Shown here one piece after another: positions 11,956-22,747 of a stretch of DNA of 64,000 nt. Location of the stretch: NCBI RefSeq assembly GCF_047675955.1, contig NC_132910.1:90608923-90672922 (forward strand). Reading direction: 5' to 3'. The notes beneath the pieces are model-generated. The model made no database searches. It was not told the DNA's origin and saw only the letters and a program-made list of their open reading frames with translations. The translations under genes were made by a program, and so were the position numbers. Position 1 is the first letter of the stretch; each line of letters begins with the position of its first letter. The DNA comes from Chlorocebus sabaeus. Its lineage: Eukaryota; Chordata; Mammalia; Primates; Cercopithecidae.

Positions 11956-12258
11956 CCACTGGGTGCAGTGGCTCAGGCCTGTAATTCCAGCACTTTGGGA
12001 AGCCGAGGCAGGTGGATTGCTTGAGGCCAGGAGTTTAAGACTAGCCTGGCCAACATGGTAAAACCCCAGTTCTACTAAAAATACAAAAATTAGCCAGGGG
12101 TGGTATCACATGCTTGTAATCCCAGCTACTCAGAAGGGTGAGGCACAAGAATCATTTGAACCCAAGAGGGAGAGGTTGCAGTGAGCGGAGATCGTGCCAC
12201 TGCACTCCAGCCTGGGTGACAGCGAGAATCTGTCTCAAAAAAAAAAAAAAAAAAAAAG
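11956..12258 (+). mobile_element. AluS-like element (first of a head-to-tail pair)
   Basis: Full-length forward Alu with a poly-A of about 20. It runs directly into a second Alu. Confidence 0.87.
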
Positions 12259-12596
12259 ACCGGGCATGGTGGTTCATGCCTGTAATCCTGGCCCTTTGGA
12301 GGCTGAGGCAGGAGGATCACCTGAGGTCAGGAGTTTGAAACTAGCCTGGCCAACATGGTGAAACCCCCTCTCTACTAAAAATACAAAAATTAGCTGGGCA
12401 TGGTGGCAGGCACCTGTAATCCCAGCTACTCCAAAGGCTGAGGCACGAGAATTGCTTGAGCCCAGGAGGCAGAGGTTGCAGTGAACCGAGATTGTGCCAC
12501 TGCATTCTAACCTGGGCAACAGAGGGAGACTTCATCTCAAAAAAAAAAAAAAAAAAAAAAAAAAGAAAGAAAGAAAAGAAAAAGAAAAAAGAAAGA
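12259..12596 (+). mobile_element. AluS-like element (second of the pair)
   Basis: Forward Alu starting at GACCGGGCATGG directly after the poly-A of the previous copy. Its tail has evolved into (GAAA)n at 12565-12596. The arrangement suggests insertion into the older copy's A-tail. Confidence 0.87.
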
Positions 12597-13139
12597 AGCC
12601 ATGGGAAAATGACATTATTTTGTATCCATTAAAATGTTAATATCTGGTCATATTTGAAAAGTAGGTACATAGAAATAGCCTTCTAATGTTTCTTGGTGAA
12701 ACTGGATTGAGAGCTGGGTTTCAGAGCAAGTCTGCTGGTCACTGTCTTAAACAGAGCCTACTCATCATCCGCAGGGAGCCTCATTTTCCTACAAAGTAAA
12801 TCTATCCTGATCTTGGCAGCCCCGCCGTGCACATTACTCATCGGAGCCTAGGCATGTACTATTACAGAACACTCCATGTCTTTATTGATGTTAAATTTAC
12901 GTGTCCTATTTCTCTAACTAGATTGTAAGCCCTTTATGGGAACAAATTAGGAAATATGCATCCACGTATCCCTCTCCTAACATATAAACTTCATATTGAT
13001 AATTCCTAAGCAAAAGAATAGAAATGGAAAGCAGGATCATTTTGCATTGAGAAGAGAAGATTGAGAAGGAACATGACAGTGTTATTCAAGTGCAGGGAGC
13101 ATTCTTTGTATGAATTCGATATGTCTATAGGCTGTACGT

Positions 13140-13305
13140 GAGCAAAGTTTCTTAAACTTCCTATGCTTCATTTCTTCATTTGTAAGTTGGACTACTCAGA
13201 GCATTGTTATAAGGGTTAAATGGGTTAATACATATCAAATGCTTAGAACATGGTCTGGCACATAGTGATTGCTTAAATAAAGAACAGCTATTATTATTAA
13301 ACATG
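13140..13305 (+). mobile_element. MIR element
   Basis: It follows the MIR pattern: TTCATTTCTTCATTTGTAAG, then AAATGGGTTAATACAT, then GCTTAGAACATGGTCTGGCA and CATAGTGATTGCTTAAATAA. An old tRNA-derived SINE. Confidence 0.75.
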
Positions 13306-13640
13306 CATATTCATGTGTATGATGGCAAGCTTCCTACTAAAAAACTGGGTTTAAAAAGCATCATCAAAGAAACAGTTATGAAACACTGAAATAGATAAAG
13401 AAATTTATAAAACTGCATTAAATCTATTTTTAAAGTATAAGCAAGAAAAATTCCTATCTGCAATAATTTATGAGTGATCCAATTGACTGGAAAAAAATAA
13501 GGGCCTCTAAAAAAAAGCAGTATGTGTTCACTGTAAAACAAACACATAAAAAGCAACTCAAGCAGTACTAAGATGCAGAAAGTAGAAATTCTCAGTCCTC
13601 TTCCCCAATTTCACATATAATATTTAAGACTTTTTTCATT

Positions 13641-13931
13641 TCTTTTTTTAAGATGAAGTCTCGCTCTGTTGCCTGTGCTGGAATACAGTGGTACGATCTC
13701 GGCTCACTGCAATCTCTGCCTCCTGGGTTCAAGCAATTCTCTTGCCTCAGCCTCCTGAGTAGCTGGGATCACAGGTGTGTGCCACCACACCTGGTTAATT
13801 TTTGCATTTTTAGTAGAGATGGGTTTTCACCGTGTTGACTAACCTGGTCTTGAACTCCTGACCTCAAGTGATCCACCCAACTTAGCCTCCCAAAGTGCTG
13901 GGATTACAGGCGTGAGCCACCACACCCGGCC
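13641..13931 (-). mobile_element. AluS-like element
   Basis: Reverse-oriented full-length Alu ending GAGCCACCACACCCGGCC. Confidence 0.88.
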
Positions 13932-14316
13932 ACTCTCCTCATTTCTATACCATGCATTTTCCTACCTTTTGTTTTTGTTATTTTAATAAAAATGGGATCA
14001 TACTATACAGAATGTTCTTAACGTGCTTAACTTGTATTTAAAGTTCCTTTCAACATCTTGGCAGATTCTTTAGTATGTTAAGAAATTACAAAAATGGTCT
14101 TGCAATTGTTTGATTTTTCTGGTACCATCATCTGAATCAAACAACTGGAAAATGTTGAGGAAATTAAAACAAATTTTAATTAAATTTCTTTTTCTGCACA
14201 TAGACTAATTTTGCCTGTTTTATCCAACCTCTTGTACTTAGCAGTTAAATTTCGAGAAATCAGTTAAATTAAGAAATCTGACTTACAAAGAAATGGAGAA
14301 ATTCTATAGTTGTTTT

Positions 14317-14362
14317 CCTAGACTTACATATCTGTATTTCCTAGACTTACATATCTGTATTT
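14317..14362. repeat. Perfect 23-base tandem duplication
   Basis: The unit beginning CCTAGACTTACATATC occurs at 14317-14339 and again, identically, at 14340-14362. Two copies only, in unique intron 2 DNA. Confidence 0.95.
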
Positions 14363-15002
14363 TATTCAGATATTGCTGTATTTTCATTAAAAATTCCTGT
14401 TAGTATTTGAATATAGAAAACTGTTCTTGGAGATTTAACAGTGTTGACTTTTCTTCATGGTTCTGGGGTCTAGAAGGTTTTGGACTTTTCGCCTCCTGGG
14501 GCCTAAATTCTGTTCCCTTTCTTCCACTGTGTTCCCTTCCTTTTGTCAGCCCTAGCAATACAATAACCGAGAGGAAATTTAAAAAATGAATCATCACTCC
14601 TTAAACTCCCAGCTCTAACCAAATTGAATTGTGACCCTTAGTATGAAAACATTATTTTAGGAATTATTTTATATAGCAATATATATGATCTTTTGAAATA
14701 CTGCAAACTAAGCGAAGAGCAGCAACAGGAGATCCAATCCATCTGCTAGAACTATTTCCAGTCAGAAACTTCAACTTCTTCCAAGGTGTTGCAGCAAGTT
14801 TGATGGAGAACTCTAATGCTTCCATATAATATAATTACTGGCTATCTTTGAAGGTTTTCTTTTTTTTTAATCCTTTAAGAGAAGATCTATGAGTCTACTA
14901 TAGATCTAATTATTATAAAGCCTCAAAATAACAGTAAAATATTTGAAGAGAAATGAAATTTAGTTTTGCTTTCTAAAAACAAACCTAAAGAAAACTTTCT
15001 GC

Positions 15003-15716
15003 TACGGACTAAATGTTTGTGTCTCCCCAAATTCCTGTGTTGAACTCCTAACACCCAATATAATGGTATTAAGAGGTAGGGCCTTTGGGAGTTGATTTGG
15101 TCCCAAGGGAAGAGCCGTCTTGAATGGGATTAATGCCCTTATAAAAAGACATCAGAAAGCTTGTTTTCTCTCCCTTTACTCTCCGCCATGTGAGGATATC
15201 ATTAGAAGATGGACATCTGTGGCTGGGCGCGGTGGCTCAAGTCTGTAATCCCAGTACTTTGGGAGGCCGAGATGGGTGGATCACGAGGTCAGGAGATCGA
15301 GACCATCCTGGCTAACACGGTGAAACCCCGTCTCTACTAAAAAATACAAAAAACTAGGCGGGCGAGGTGGCGGGCGTCTGTAGTCCCAGCTATTCGGGAG
15401 GCTAAGGCAGGAGAATGGTGTGAACCCGGGAGGCGGAGCTTGCTGTGAGCCGAGATTCAGCCACTGCACTCCAGCCTGGGTGACAGAGCGAGACTCTGTC
15501 TCAAAAAAAGGAAAAAAAAAAAAAAAAAAAAAGAAGATGGACATCTGCAAACCAGGAAGTGGGCCCTCGACAGACACAAAGTGTAGGTGCCCTGATCTTG
15601 GCCTTGGGAAGTCCAGAACTGTGAAAGTCCAGCCTCCAGAACTGTGAGAAATAAATTTCTGTTGTCTAAGCCACCTAGTCTGTGGAATTTGTTATAGTAG
15701 CCCAAACTGACTAAGA
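15003..15716 (+). mobile_element. MLT1-type MaLR LTR split by an AluY
   Basis: The outer parts (15003-15220 and 15532-15716) form one LTR of the MLT1 group: CTACGGACTAAATGTTTGTG at the start, TTATAAAAAGACATCAG in the middle, then AGCCTCCAGAACTGTGAG, AATAAATTTCTGTTGTCTAA and GACTAAGACA at the end. It is a solitary LTR with no retroviral coding sequence. An AluY interrupts it. Confidence 0.8.
15221..15531 (+). mobile_element. AluY, Old World monkey type, inside an LTR
   Basis: Forward AluY with the monkey-lineage variants (CTCAAGTCTG, AAACTAGGCGGGCGAGGTGG). The 16-base direct repeat AGAAGATGGACATCTG flanks it exactly (15204-15219 and 15532-15547), a clean L1-mediated insertion. Confidence 0.92.
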
Positions 15717-15774
15717 CACTTTCCTAATAATTATTAATAATAATAGTAACAACAACAATGATAAAATAATAATC

Positions 15775-15960
15775 TATCCTTTCCCCTGAGCACCTTCTAA
15801 GTGTCCTACACTTTAAGGGTCTTTACAGGTTTTCTCATTCAATCACAACAATCCTGAAAAGCAGCTATAATTATCTCCATTTTGCAAATTAAGAAAACAG
15901 AAGTTCAGGGGGGCCAAATAGCTAGAACAGAATTCTTCGGAATTGATTCCTCAGGAAAAC
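15775..15960 (-). mobile_element. MIR/L2-like fragment
   Basis: Contains TTATCTCCATTTTGCAAATT followed by a GAAAACAGAAGTTCAGGG pattern, the reverse complement of the MIR core. Diverged. Confidence 0.55.
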
Positions 15961-16169
15961 TTTCTGTCAATCTTCCAAGCTCCTCCCAAGTTGTTAAGGC
16001 CCCTACAAGAACATAACTGAATTCACTCCAGGACTCTTTGTAACATTTCACAACTATGGCTGATGAGTAACTTCAAGGAAAATTAAAGAATGGAAGAAAG
16101 GCAGTCAGGCCCACAGCTATTTCCCTGCTTCAAGTTGGAAGACGGTAGCAGATATAGTGAAAGAGAGGG

Positions 16170-16350
16170 TTGGCTCTAGAATTGAATTAGCCTTGGTGTG
16201 AGTCTCAGCTCCAATCATTTTTAACTAGGTCACCTGGGGCAAGTTATTTAGCCACTCTGTGCCTTAGTTTCTTCATATGTCAAATGGGATTATAAAACCC
16301 GCCTCCTAGATTGTTATCAAGACCATGTGTCCAGTGTTGAAGAAATGGTA
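16170..16350 (+). mobile_element. MIR element
   Basis: MIR core pattern: TCTCAGCTCCAATCATT, AAGTTATTTAGCCACTCTGT, GCCTTAGTTTCTTCATATGT, CAAATGGGATTATAAAACC. A short tandem duplication follows at once. Confidence 0.75.
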
Positions 16351-16424
16351 GTTATTCAATGTTATCCACTTCATTTGCACTCTTGTTGTTATTCAATGTT
16401 ATCCATTTCATTTGCATTCTCTTC
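16351..16424. repeat. 37-base tandem duplication, two copies
   Basis: Units at 16351-16387 and 16388-16424, each starting GTTATTCAATGTTATCCA, differ at only a few positions. The duplication sits at the 3' end of the adjacent MIR. Confidence 0.9.
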
Positions 16425-17633
16425 TTGCATGTCACAAAATTTTTTTCCTCAATCAGAACTGTTTGTTGGAATACAGATGAATATATTTGCTGGGGTTGGT
16501 TCCAACAAAAGCTAGAGGACGGTCAGGAACACAAAAGAAACTTTTGCCTCGTGTGGGAGGTTGGAATGTATGACTTCAGAAGTCCGATCCAACTCTAATT
16601 TCTCTGAATTGTGATCAAGCACTTTCTGAAAACTAAACACAAGAAATCCTGCATAGACTTGACACCTGGAGAATGCCATCCTTTCTCAGTGGCTCATGAG
16701 ATGGGTGACCTTGCTTAGGTTATTTGGCCAGTGATAAATTACAAGGAGCCTCTGGGCAAATGTAGCCAAACAACATCAGAAAAGGACTTGGGCACAGGAG
16801 AAAGAAGCCATGGAGTAGTAAATCCTTTAACATCTAATTGGCATGTGAAGGAGAGGCATCAACAATATAAACAAATAAAGCTGAATGAATTACCTAATCT
16901 CCACTTCATAATTAGGCTAAAAACCACAGGACCCTAGTATTCTGCAGCCCCCGCAAAGCCAGTCTGAAGAAATATCTCTTTCTTGTTACCATTCTAGGAT
17001 TGGGAAAAGTCTTGCCTTTAGGTTCATAAATCATGGTCAAAATAAGAACAATTAGGAAAGATACATGAAAATAAACATCCAGAGTCGAAGATTAGTATAA
17101 AAATTAGAGACGTGTGTATCAAAATATTTTGAACACTACACGTTTTCATCACATCCCATGGTACTCTAGCAAATCCACCAGTGCCAGACAGACTCCAGAT
17201 CCACACCAACAAAGCCTCAAGATTCCTGTCACTGCGCTGCATAAATTCCTTTATCTCGGGACCAGAGTGGATGTAAAGAAGTCCCAGTTACTGAATCTCA
17301 GGATAATTTTCTTCTTTCCTTTTAACAGAGGAGGTGGGAATGGACACAATAGCTGCTTAAAAAACAATTTTAAAAACAAGGTTATGTTCTCATTCATTCC
17401 TTATTTGTAGGGCAAACCATTGGTAAAGCATGAGTATTCTGATTTTAGGTTTCTGACTTAATAAGCTGGTTGTAGTAACTTAGCTTTTCTGTTCCACATT
17501 TTGTCATATAATGAAGAGAAGAGTAAGTATTATGATCTCAAAACTAGCAAACATTCTGAATCTGAGACAGTTGTGAACAGGTAAACAATGTATATTTGGC
17601 TATTTAAACTGATTTAGAAATAAATAGCTATTT

Positions 17634-18281
17634 ATTCCGTATGTTGAAGAGGTATCTGCACTTTCATGTTTATTGCACTGTTTACAACAGCCAAGATATG
17701 AAATTAACCCAAGTTTCCATTAATGGATGAATGGATAAAGAAAATGTGGTATACACGTACACAATGGTATACTATTCAGCATAAAAACAAAACAAAATCC
17801 TGTCATTTGTGACAATATGAATGATCCTAGAGGACAGACATCATGTAAAGTGAAATAAGCCAAGCACAAAAGGACAAATACTGCATGATCTCACTTGTAT
17901 GTGGGGAATCTGAAAAAGCTGATCTTACAGAAGTAGAGAATAGAACAGTGGTTAACAGAGGCTGGGGAAAAGAAGGCAGGAGAGAAGGATGGGGAGAGGT
18001 TGGTCAACAGGTACAAAGTTACAGTTAGATAGCAGGAATAAGTTCTGGTGTTCTATTACATAATAGGGTGACTACAGTCAATAATAATATATTGTATACT
18101 TCAAAATGGCTAGAAGAGGGGATTTTGAATGTTCTCACCACAAAGAAATGATGAATCTTTGAGGTGATAGATATGCTAATTGCCCTGATTGATCATTACA
18201 CAATGTATTTATGTATCAAAACATCACACTTTACCCCAGAAAAATGGACAGTTACATGTCAATTAAAATAAAACTTTAAAA
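17634..18281 (+). mobile_element. L1 3' end fragment
   Basis: About 650 bases of 5'-truncated LINE-1, including CAAGTTTCCATTAATGGATG, GCATGATCTCACTTGTATGT, ATATGCTAATTGCCCTGATT and a terminal AATTAAAATAAAACTTTAAA. A target-site duplication of roughly AAATAGCTATTT occurs before (near 17621) and after (near 18280). The ORF2 remnant is short and broken. Confidence 0.85.
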
Positions 18282-19390
18282 ATAGCTATTTCTATATTTT
18301 ACCTTGAATATATTTAGTTAAGAAGCACAAATTCTCTGCCAATAGTAATTACTTCTACGGCATAGGTTGGGGTTAAAAAAAGGAGGGGGAGCACTTTCAC
18401 TTTTTACATTTCTGAATTTGAAGTTTTTTTTATTCCACTAAGCATTTGTTATGTTTGCAATTTAAAAACAAAATAAAATATTCTGCTTCTATTTACAAAT
18501 TTGATTTTAAAATTTCACAGGGCCATTTTGCATGGTTATCTGGATATCTGAAATTCTTATTCAGATTTATCTCATTCGATGTCAAGGGAAACACTGATTC
18601 TAGAATTTTCTGGATATGTTTATATTTGTTTGGATACTTCTCATAAATCATATACTGGGGTTCAGTTTTCATATAAGATTAGAATACTTAGGCCAAGTCT
18701 TCTGTTACTACACTGTGATTTTCCTTGTCTCTTTCCAAACATAGGTTCCCACAATTGCAGACAAACTCTTTGATGGGACATAAACCAGCATAACAGGTTT
18801 CAACAACTTTCTTCAATACAAAGCTTTTGTCTCCTCGCTTATTTCAAAACCTAACACCAGCCTCTTTTAAGGAATTTTTCCAGACCAAAGGTTGATGACT
18901 GACAATAAAGGCAAAGCATTCCCACTTAATTTTACCCAACACACCAGGCCCTAAAAGCCGGGGGTGGGAACAGGGAGAAAAACTAATAGATAAATATAAT
19001 AAAAACTACTTCATGTAGAAACAACTGACTTATCCATAATCAAATCCCACATCTGCCTTAGAAAACCCTGGTAGATTCTTGGCCTTTTTTTCAGTTGTAA
19101 GACTCTCTTACTAATTTTTACAGCAAATCCTTTTAGCAGATGTCTGGTAACGTGATCAGTATTTGGGTTTAAGAAGATGACGACAACCTTTTGAGATCCT
19201 GTCACCACATTGTTACATCATGTGTAATAAAACCAATAATACTGACATTTTCCCCTTAAGGTATTAACTCTCATCTACCTGAAGATAACCAAGATAATCT
19301 CTTGAGGTCCTCGCTAACACTATTTTTCCTTGATTCTATTTAATCAACATCTTCACAGGTGTTTGAGTGGTAGATATAAAAATTAGTGAA

Positions 19391-19720
19391 TTGGGCAGGC
19401 ATGGTGGCTCACACCCGTAATCCCAGCACTTTGGGAGGCTGAGGCGGGTGGATCATGAGGTGAGGAGATCGAGATTGAGACCATCCTGGCTAACAAGGTG
19501 AAACCATCTCTACCAAAAAAATACATTAAAAAAAAAAAAAAAGAAAAAAAATTAGCTGGGCATGGTGGCGGGCACCTGTAGTCCCAGCTACTCAGGAGGC
19601 TGAGGCAGGAGAATGGCGAGAACCCAGGAGGCGGAGCTCGCAGTGAGCCGAGATCGCACCACTGTACTCCAGCCTGGGCAAGACAGCGAGACTCTGTCTC
19701 AAAAAAAAAAAAAAAAAAAA
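19391..19720 (+). mobile_element. AluY-like element
   Basis: Forward full-length Alu with an expanded middle A-rich linker and a 21-base A tail. AATTAGTGAA flanks it at 19381-19390 and 19719-19728. Confidence 0.9.
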
Positions 19721-19735
19721 TTAGTGAACTGGTTA

Positions 19736-20034
19736 GGCTGGGCGCAATGGCTCAGGCCTGTGACCCCAGCACTTGAGAGGCTGAGGCGGGTGGATCACTT
19801 GAGCTCAGGAGTTTGAGACTAGCTCGGCAACATGGCAAAACCCCATCTCTATAAAAAATACAAAACAAATTAGCCTGGCGTGGTGGCACGCACCTGCAGT
19901 CACAGCTACTCAGGAAGCTGAGGTGGGAGGATCACCTGAGTCCAGGGAGGTTGAGGCTGCAGTGAGCCATGATCATGGCACTGCACTCCAGCCTGGGTAA
20001 CGGAGTGAGAACCGATCTCAAAAAAAAAAAAAAA
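19736..20034 (+). mobile_element. Alu element (J/S)
   Basis: Forward full-length Alu, diverged, 15 bases after the previous Alu and in the same orientation. It ends in an A-run at 20020-20034. Confidence 0.87.
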
Positions 20035-20492
20035 TAGTGAATTAGTGCCTCAAAAGGAAAAAAAAATCATTTAATGTATTTCTAGCCTATAGATAGTAAC
20101 TGGGCTAGTGCTGCAACTTGGCCTGGTGCTTCAGCTTGTTCATATCATGACACACTTGCAAATTAATGCATTTGTCTGACACACTAGGTTAAGCAGATGA
20201 AGCTGTTTGGGGCTAGAAGTTACTAGCCAGACATGAGAAGACAGGTGCTCAAGAAGTCTCAGGCCCCACTTGGCTATCTTACCCTAGGGCTGAGGGGCTC
20301 AGCATCTTGAAGCTAACAAGTAGCTCATTCTCGGCACACTGGTTCAGAAGTTTAGTCTAGCCCATCAGTACTCTGAGTATTTGCCCCATAAAGCAAGCAG
20401 GTAACCAACACCAAATTCAGACAAATCTGCTGGACTGTTTTCCCATAGAGTCAATCAGTTACTGGCGATCATCATCAAACTACCAGATTTAA

Positions 20493-20494
<2 letters not shown>

Positions 20495-20535
<41 letters not shown>
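20495..20535. repeat. (GT)n microsatellite
   Basis: About 20 uninterrupted GT dinucleotides; likely length-polymorphic. Confidence 0.95.
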
Positions 20536-20539
<4 letters not shown>

Positions 20540-20884
20540 ATGGCAGGTGGAGGGTGTTCTGGATGAATTCTACCCTCTCTTTCAGCTCCCACTCTCACTT
20601 AGGAAGGACTTCTCTTTAGTATCAAATTAAGAGAAAGTGCTATGAAGCATAAAAAATGTAATAGACACAGATTCTGCCCTCAAGGAAACCTCTGTCCTTG
20701 GAGATGAAAGAGACATTTACATAAATATGTACTTGTTGAATGAATAAAAAAATTGGCAGAATCAGGTTAAAAGTGACACTTTTCAGAAAAAAGAGCTATA
20801 AAAAATTGCAGTGGAAATGGGGCAGGAAAAGTTCCCCTCTGGATAGGTTAAAGAAGTCATAGGAGAGAAAAGCACTGATACCAA

Positions 20885-21125
20885 CTTTTTTTTTTTGGAA
20901 ACAGGGTCTTGCTCTGTCACCCAGGCTGGAGTGCTCAAGAAATCTTCCCGCCTCAGCCTCCCCAGCAGCTGGGACCACAGGTCCCAGGGTCTTTACACCT
21001 GGTGGCAGAGACAGGGTCTCACGATGTTGTCCCGGTCAGTTCTCAAATTCCTGGGCTAAAACAATCCTCCTACCTCAGCCTCCCAAAGTGCTGGGATTAC
21101 AGATGTGAGCCAACATGCCCAGGCC
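20885..21125 (-). mobile_element. AluJ-like element with internal deletion
   Basis: Reverse-oriented Alu of about 240 bases lacking part of the right arm: the text jumps from GGCTGGAGTG to CTCAAGAAATCTTCC. The direct repeat ATACCAAC flanks it. Confidence 0.82.
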
Positions 21126-21970
21126 AATACCAACATATTGAAAGGAGCCTCTATGGCACTCAAGTATCCACCCAAAAGAAAGGAAGTAAAATATCTGACA
21201 ATTTAAAATTTACAGTTTGTAAGCAAAACCCTGGTTTACAAAAAGGTGGGGTTGGGGGCAATGGGAAAATGAAGGTTGGAATTATAATTAAAATGCAATT
21301 TTACAAGAGTTATGTAGAGGGTTTTTATTGCTTTTTTCACCCCTCATTGCATCAGATCATCGAAACCCTAAGTAATATTACCCCCTTTAAAACAAACCAC
21401 TTCGCCTACAGAAAAGCGATTCTGGATCACATACCAGTTCCTGCCATCACCCTTCAGTTGTCAGCTTAGACATTTTCTTTCCCAAAGGAAGCTTTGGCCT
21501 ATTACCAATGTCAGGAGTTTAGTAAGTGGTGTGGTATCCCACAGAATCCTATAACCTGCTTTGGTGAAGTCTGTTTCCGTTTTACCCAATCAACGGGTCT
21601 GAAAATAGTTGACTCTTTTGCGGCTCTGAATTCCACTAAATGCTTGAGAAATTCACATGGTCACTCTCTGCTCCTGAAGCTGACAGGGCCTAAAAGTCAT
21701 TGTTGGGAAGCTGGGCCAGGGCAACCCCATCTCTTCTTGAAAGAAAAATGTCCTATAGTCATTCCTATCTGTCACCAGCGAGTAAGGAGCCTCTGCCTCT
21801 CAGCGTCCTCAGACAGGGGATGAGAGTAAAATAAAAGAAATCCTGCTCTGAAAAATACTTTAACTAGAGGTACACTGTGGAAAATCATAGTTCTGACATT
21901 AGTATTAAATTATCACACAAAAAGATCAATTACACAAAAGACAGGCATTTAAAAAACCGAAGTCTAGAAA

Positions 21971-22604
21971 GTTGCCCTCCTGTGTGTACCTGTTTATGTC
22001 TTATTACTGGGACTGCAATGATGTGGCTTTGAAGAACTTTGCCAAGCATTTTTTCATCAATCTCATGAGGAGAGGCAACAAGCTGAGAAACCGATGAAGC
22101 AGAAGAACCAACAAGGTGGCAGAATCTTCCTTCAGGGTACTAAGATGCCAGACTGTGACATCTGGCAGAGTGTGCTGAACGCAATGGAGTGTGTGTGACC
22201 CTTGGAAAAAAGCAAGAATCTGACTCTACTGGAACTGTGCAAACTGGCCACTGACAAAAACGATCCCCCCTTGTGTGACTTCAGGGAGATGCGCTGCTGG
22301 AATGATGAAGTGAAATCCATCAAAGAATTGGGTGACCATGTAACCTACTTATGCAAGATAGGGGCCCCCGAATCTGGTATCTTCTGGCCAAGCACAGTCT
22401 GGGAGACAGTGATGACAAGAGCTAAGCCTTAGGCTGGCTTCCCCATAACCACAGGGTGACGTCCCCAGTCACCAAAGCAGTGCCTACAGGTAGGGGTTAA
22501 TTTTAGCCATTGTATAAATTGTAGAAAAACTTCCACTTGAATTCTTTCATTTGTATTATTCCTTAACATAAAATAATTCAGTACCCCCAAAGAACAAAAT
22601 AAAA
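21971..22604 (+). pseudogene. FTH1 (ferritin heavy chain) processed pseudogene, antisense to SETD7
   Basis: An intronless, 5'-truncated copy of ferritin heavy chain mRNA. It starts near the VYLSMSYYFD region of the protein and runs through NDVALKNFAK, ELGDHVT and APESG to a stop, then the 3' UTR (CCCCATAACCACAGGGTGAC ... CAGTACCC) and an A-rich degenerate tail (22589-22604). It cannot code. A one-base deletion near 22044 shifts the frame, an in-frame TGA occurs near 22197, and about 11 bases are missing near 22375. The functional gene makes the ferroxidase subunit of the iron-storage shell. This copy lies in SETD7 intron 2 on the opposite strand, and its tail ends about 12 bases from the exon 2 donor. 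I could not find a clear target-site duplication. Confidence 0.93.
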
Positions 22605-22617
22605 CTGTGAGTGCTAC

Positions 22618-22747
22618 CTGCCATCAAAGAAGAAGAACTTCCCCCGTCCGTTCTTTTCTCCATGAACAAAGTTCCCCTCAAATCTGTCTGTGGAGGAGTA
22701 GGTGACTGTGCAGAACCCGTGTGGTAATCCGTCATCATCCAGGTGTC
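22618..22747 (-). CDS. SETD7: SETD7 coding exon 2 (residues 14-57)
   Basis: The exon completes codon 14 (Gly), encodes 42 codons from HLDDDGLPHGFCTV to GRGKFFFFDG, and gives the first two bases of Ser57. The acceptor is TTTCTCCAG (AG at 22749-22748). The donor reads GGCAG then GTAGCA (from 22617), which keeps GT but departs from GTRAGT at later positions. It holds the first MORN repeat, starting FEGNFVHGEKNGRGKFFFFDG at residue 36. At 130 bases, skipping it would shift the frame and remove the protein. A ferritin retropseudogene tail lies just past the donor. Confidence 0.98.

Larger units (their letters stand above)
8871..22617 (-). other. SETD7: SETD7 intron 2
   Basis: The intron runs from a weak donor GTAGCA at 22617 to the acceptor CTCACAG at 8871. 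It holds single and paired Alus, a small inverted-repeat DNA element (10745-10939), a hAT-type fragment (11475-11706), MIR copies, an MLT1-type LTR with an AluY inside, an L1 3' end and, against the donor, an FTH1 retropseudogene. Unannotated stretches over 300 bases (8871-9900, 10171-10744, 12597-13140, 13932-15000, 16425-17633, 18290-19390, 20035-20884, 21126-21970) look like unique noncoding DNA. Confidence 0.92.

Noticed and set aside
12126..12535. Frames reading like MESRSVAQAGVQWHDLGS
   Set aside because: These are typical translations of Alu elements. The same pattern recurs across the window wherever Alus lie.
22202..22432. 77-codon frame that looks like a conserved protein
   Set aside because: It is part of the FTH1 processed pseudogene, with frameshifts and a stop on its 5' side, and so is not a gene.
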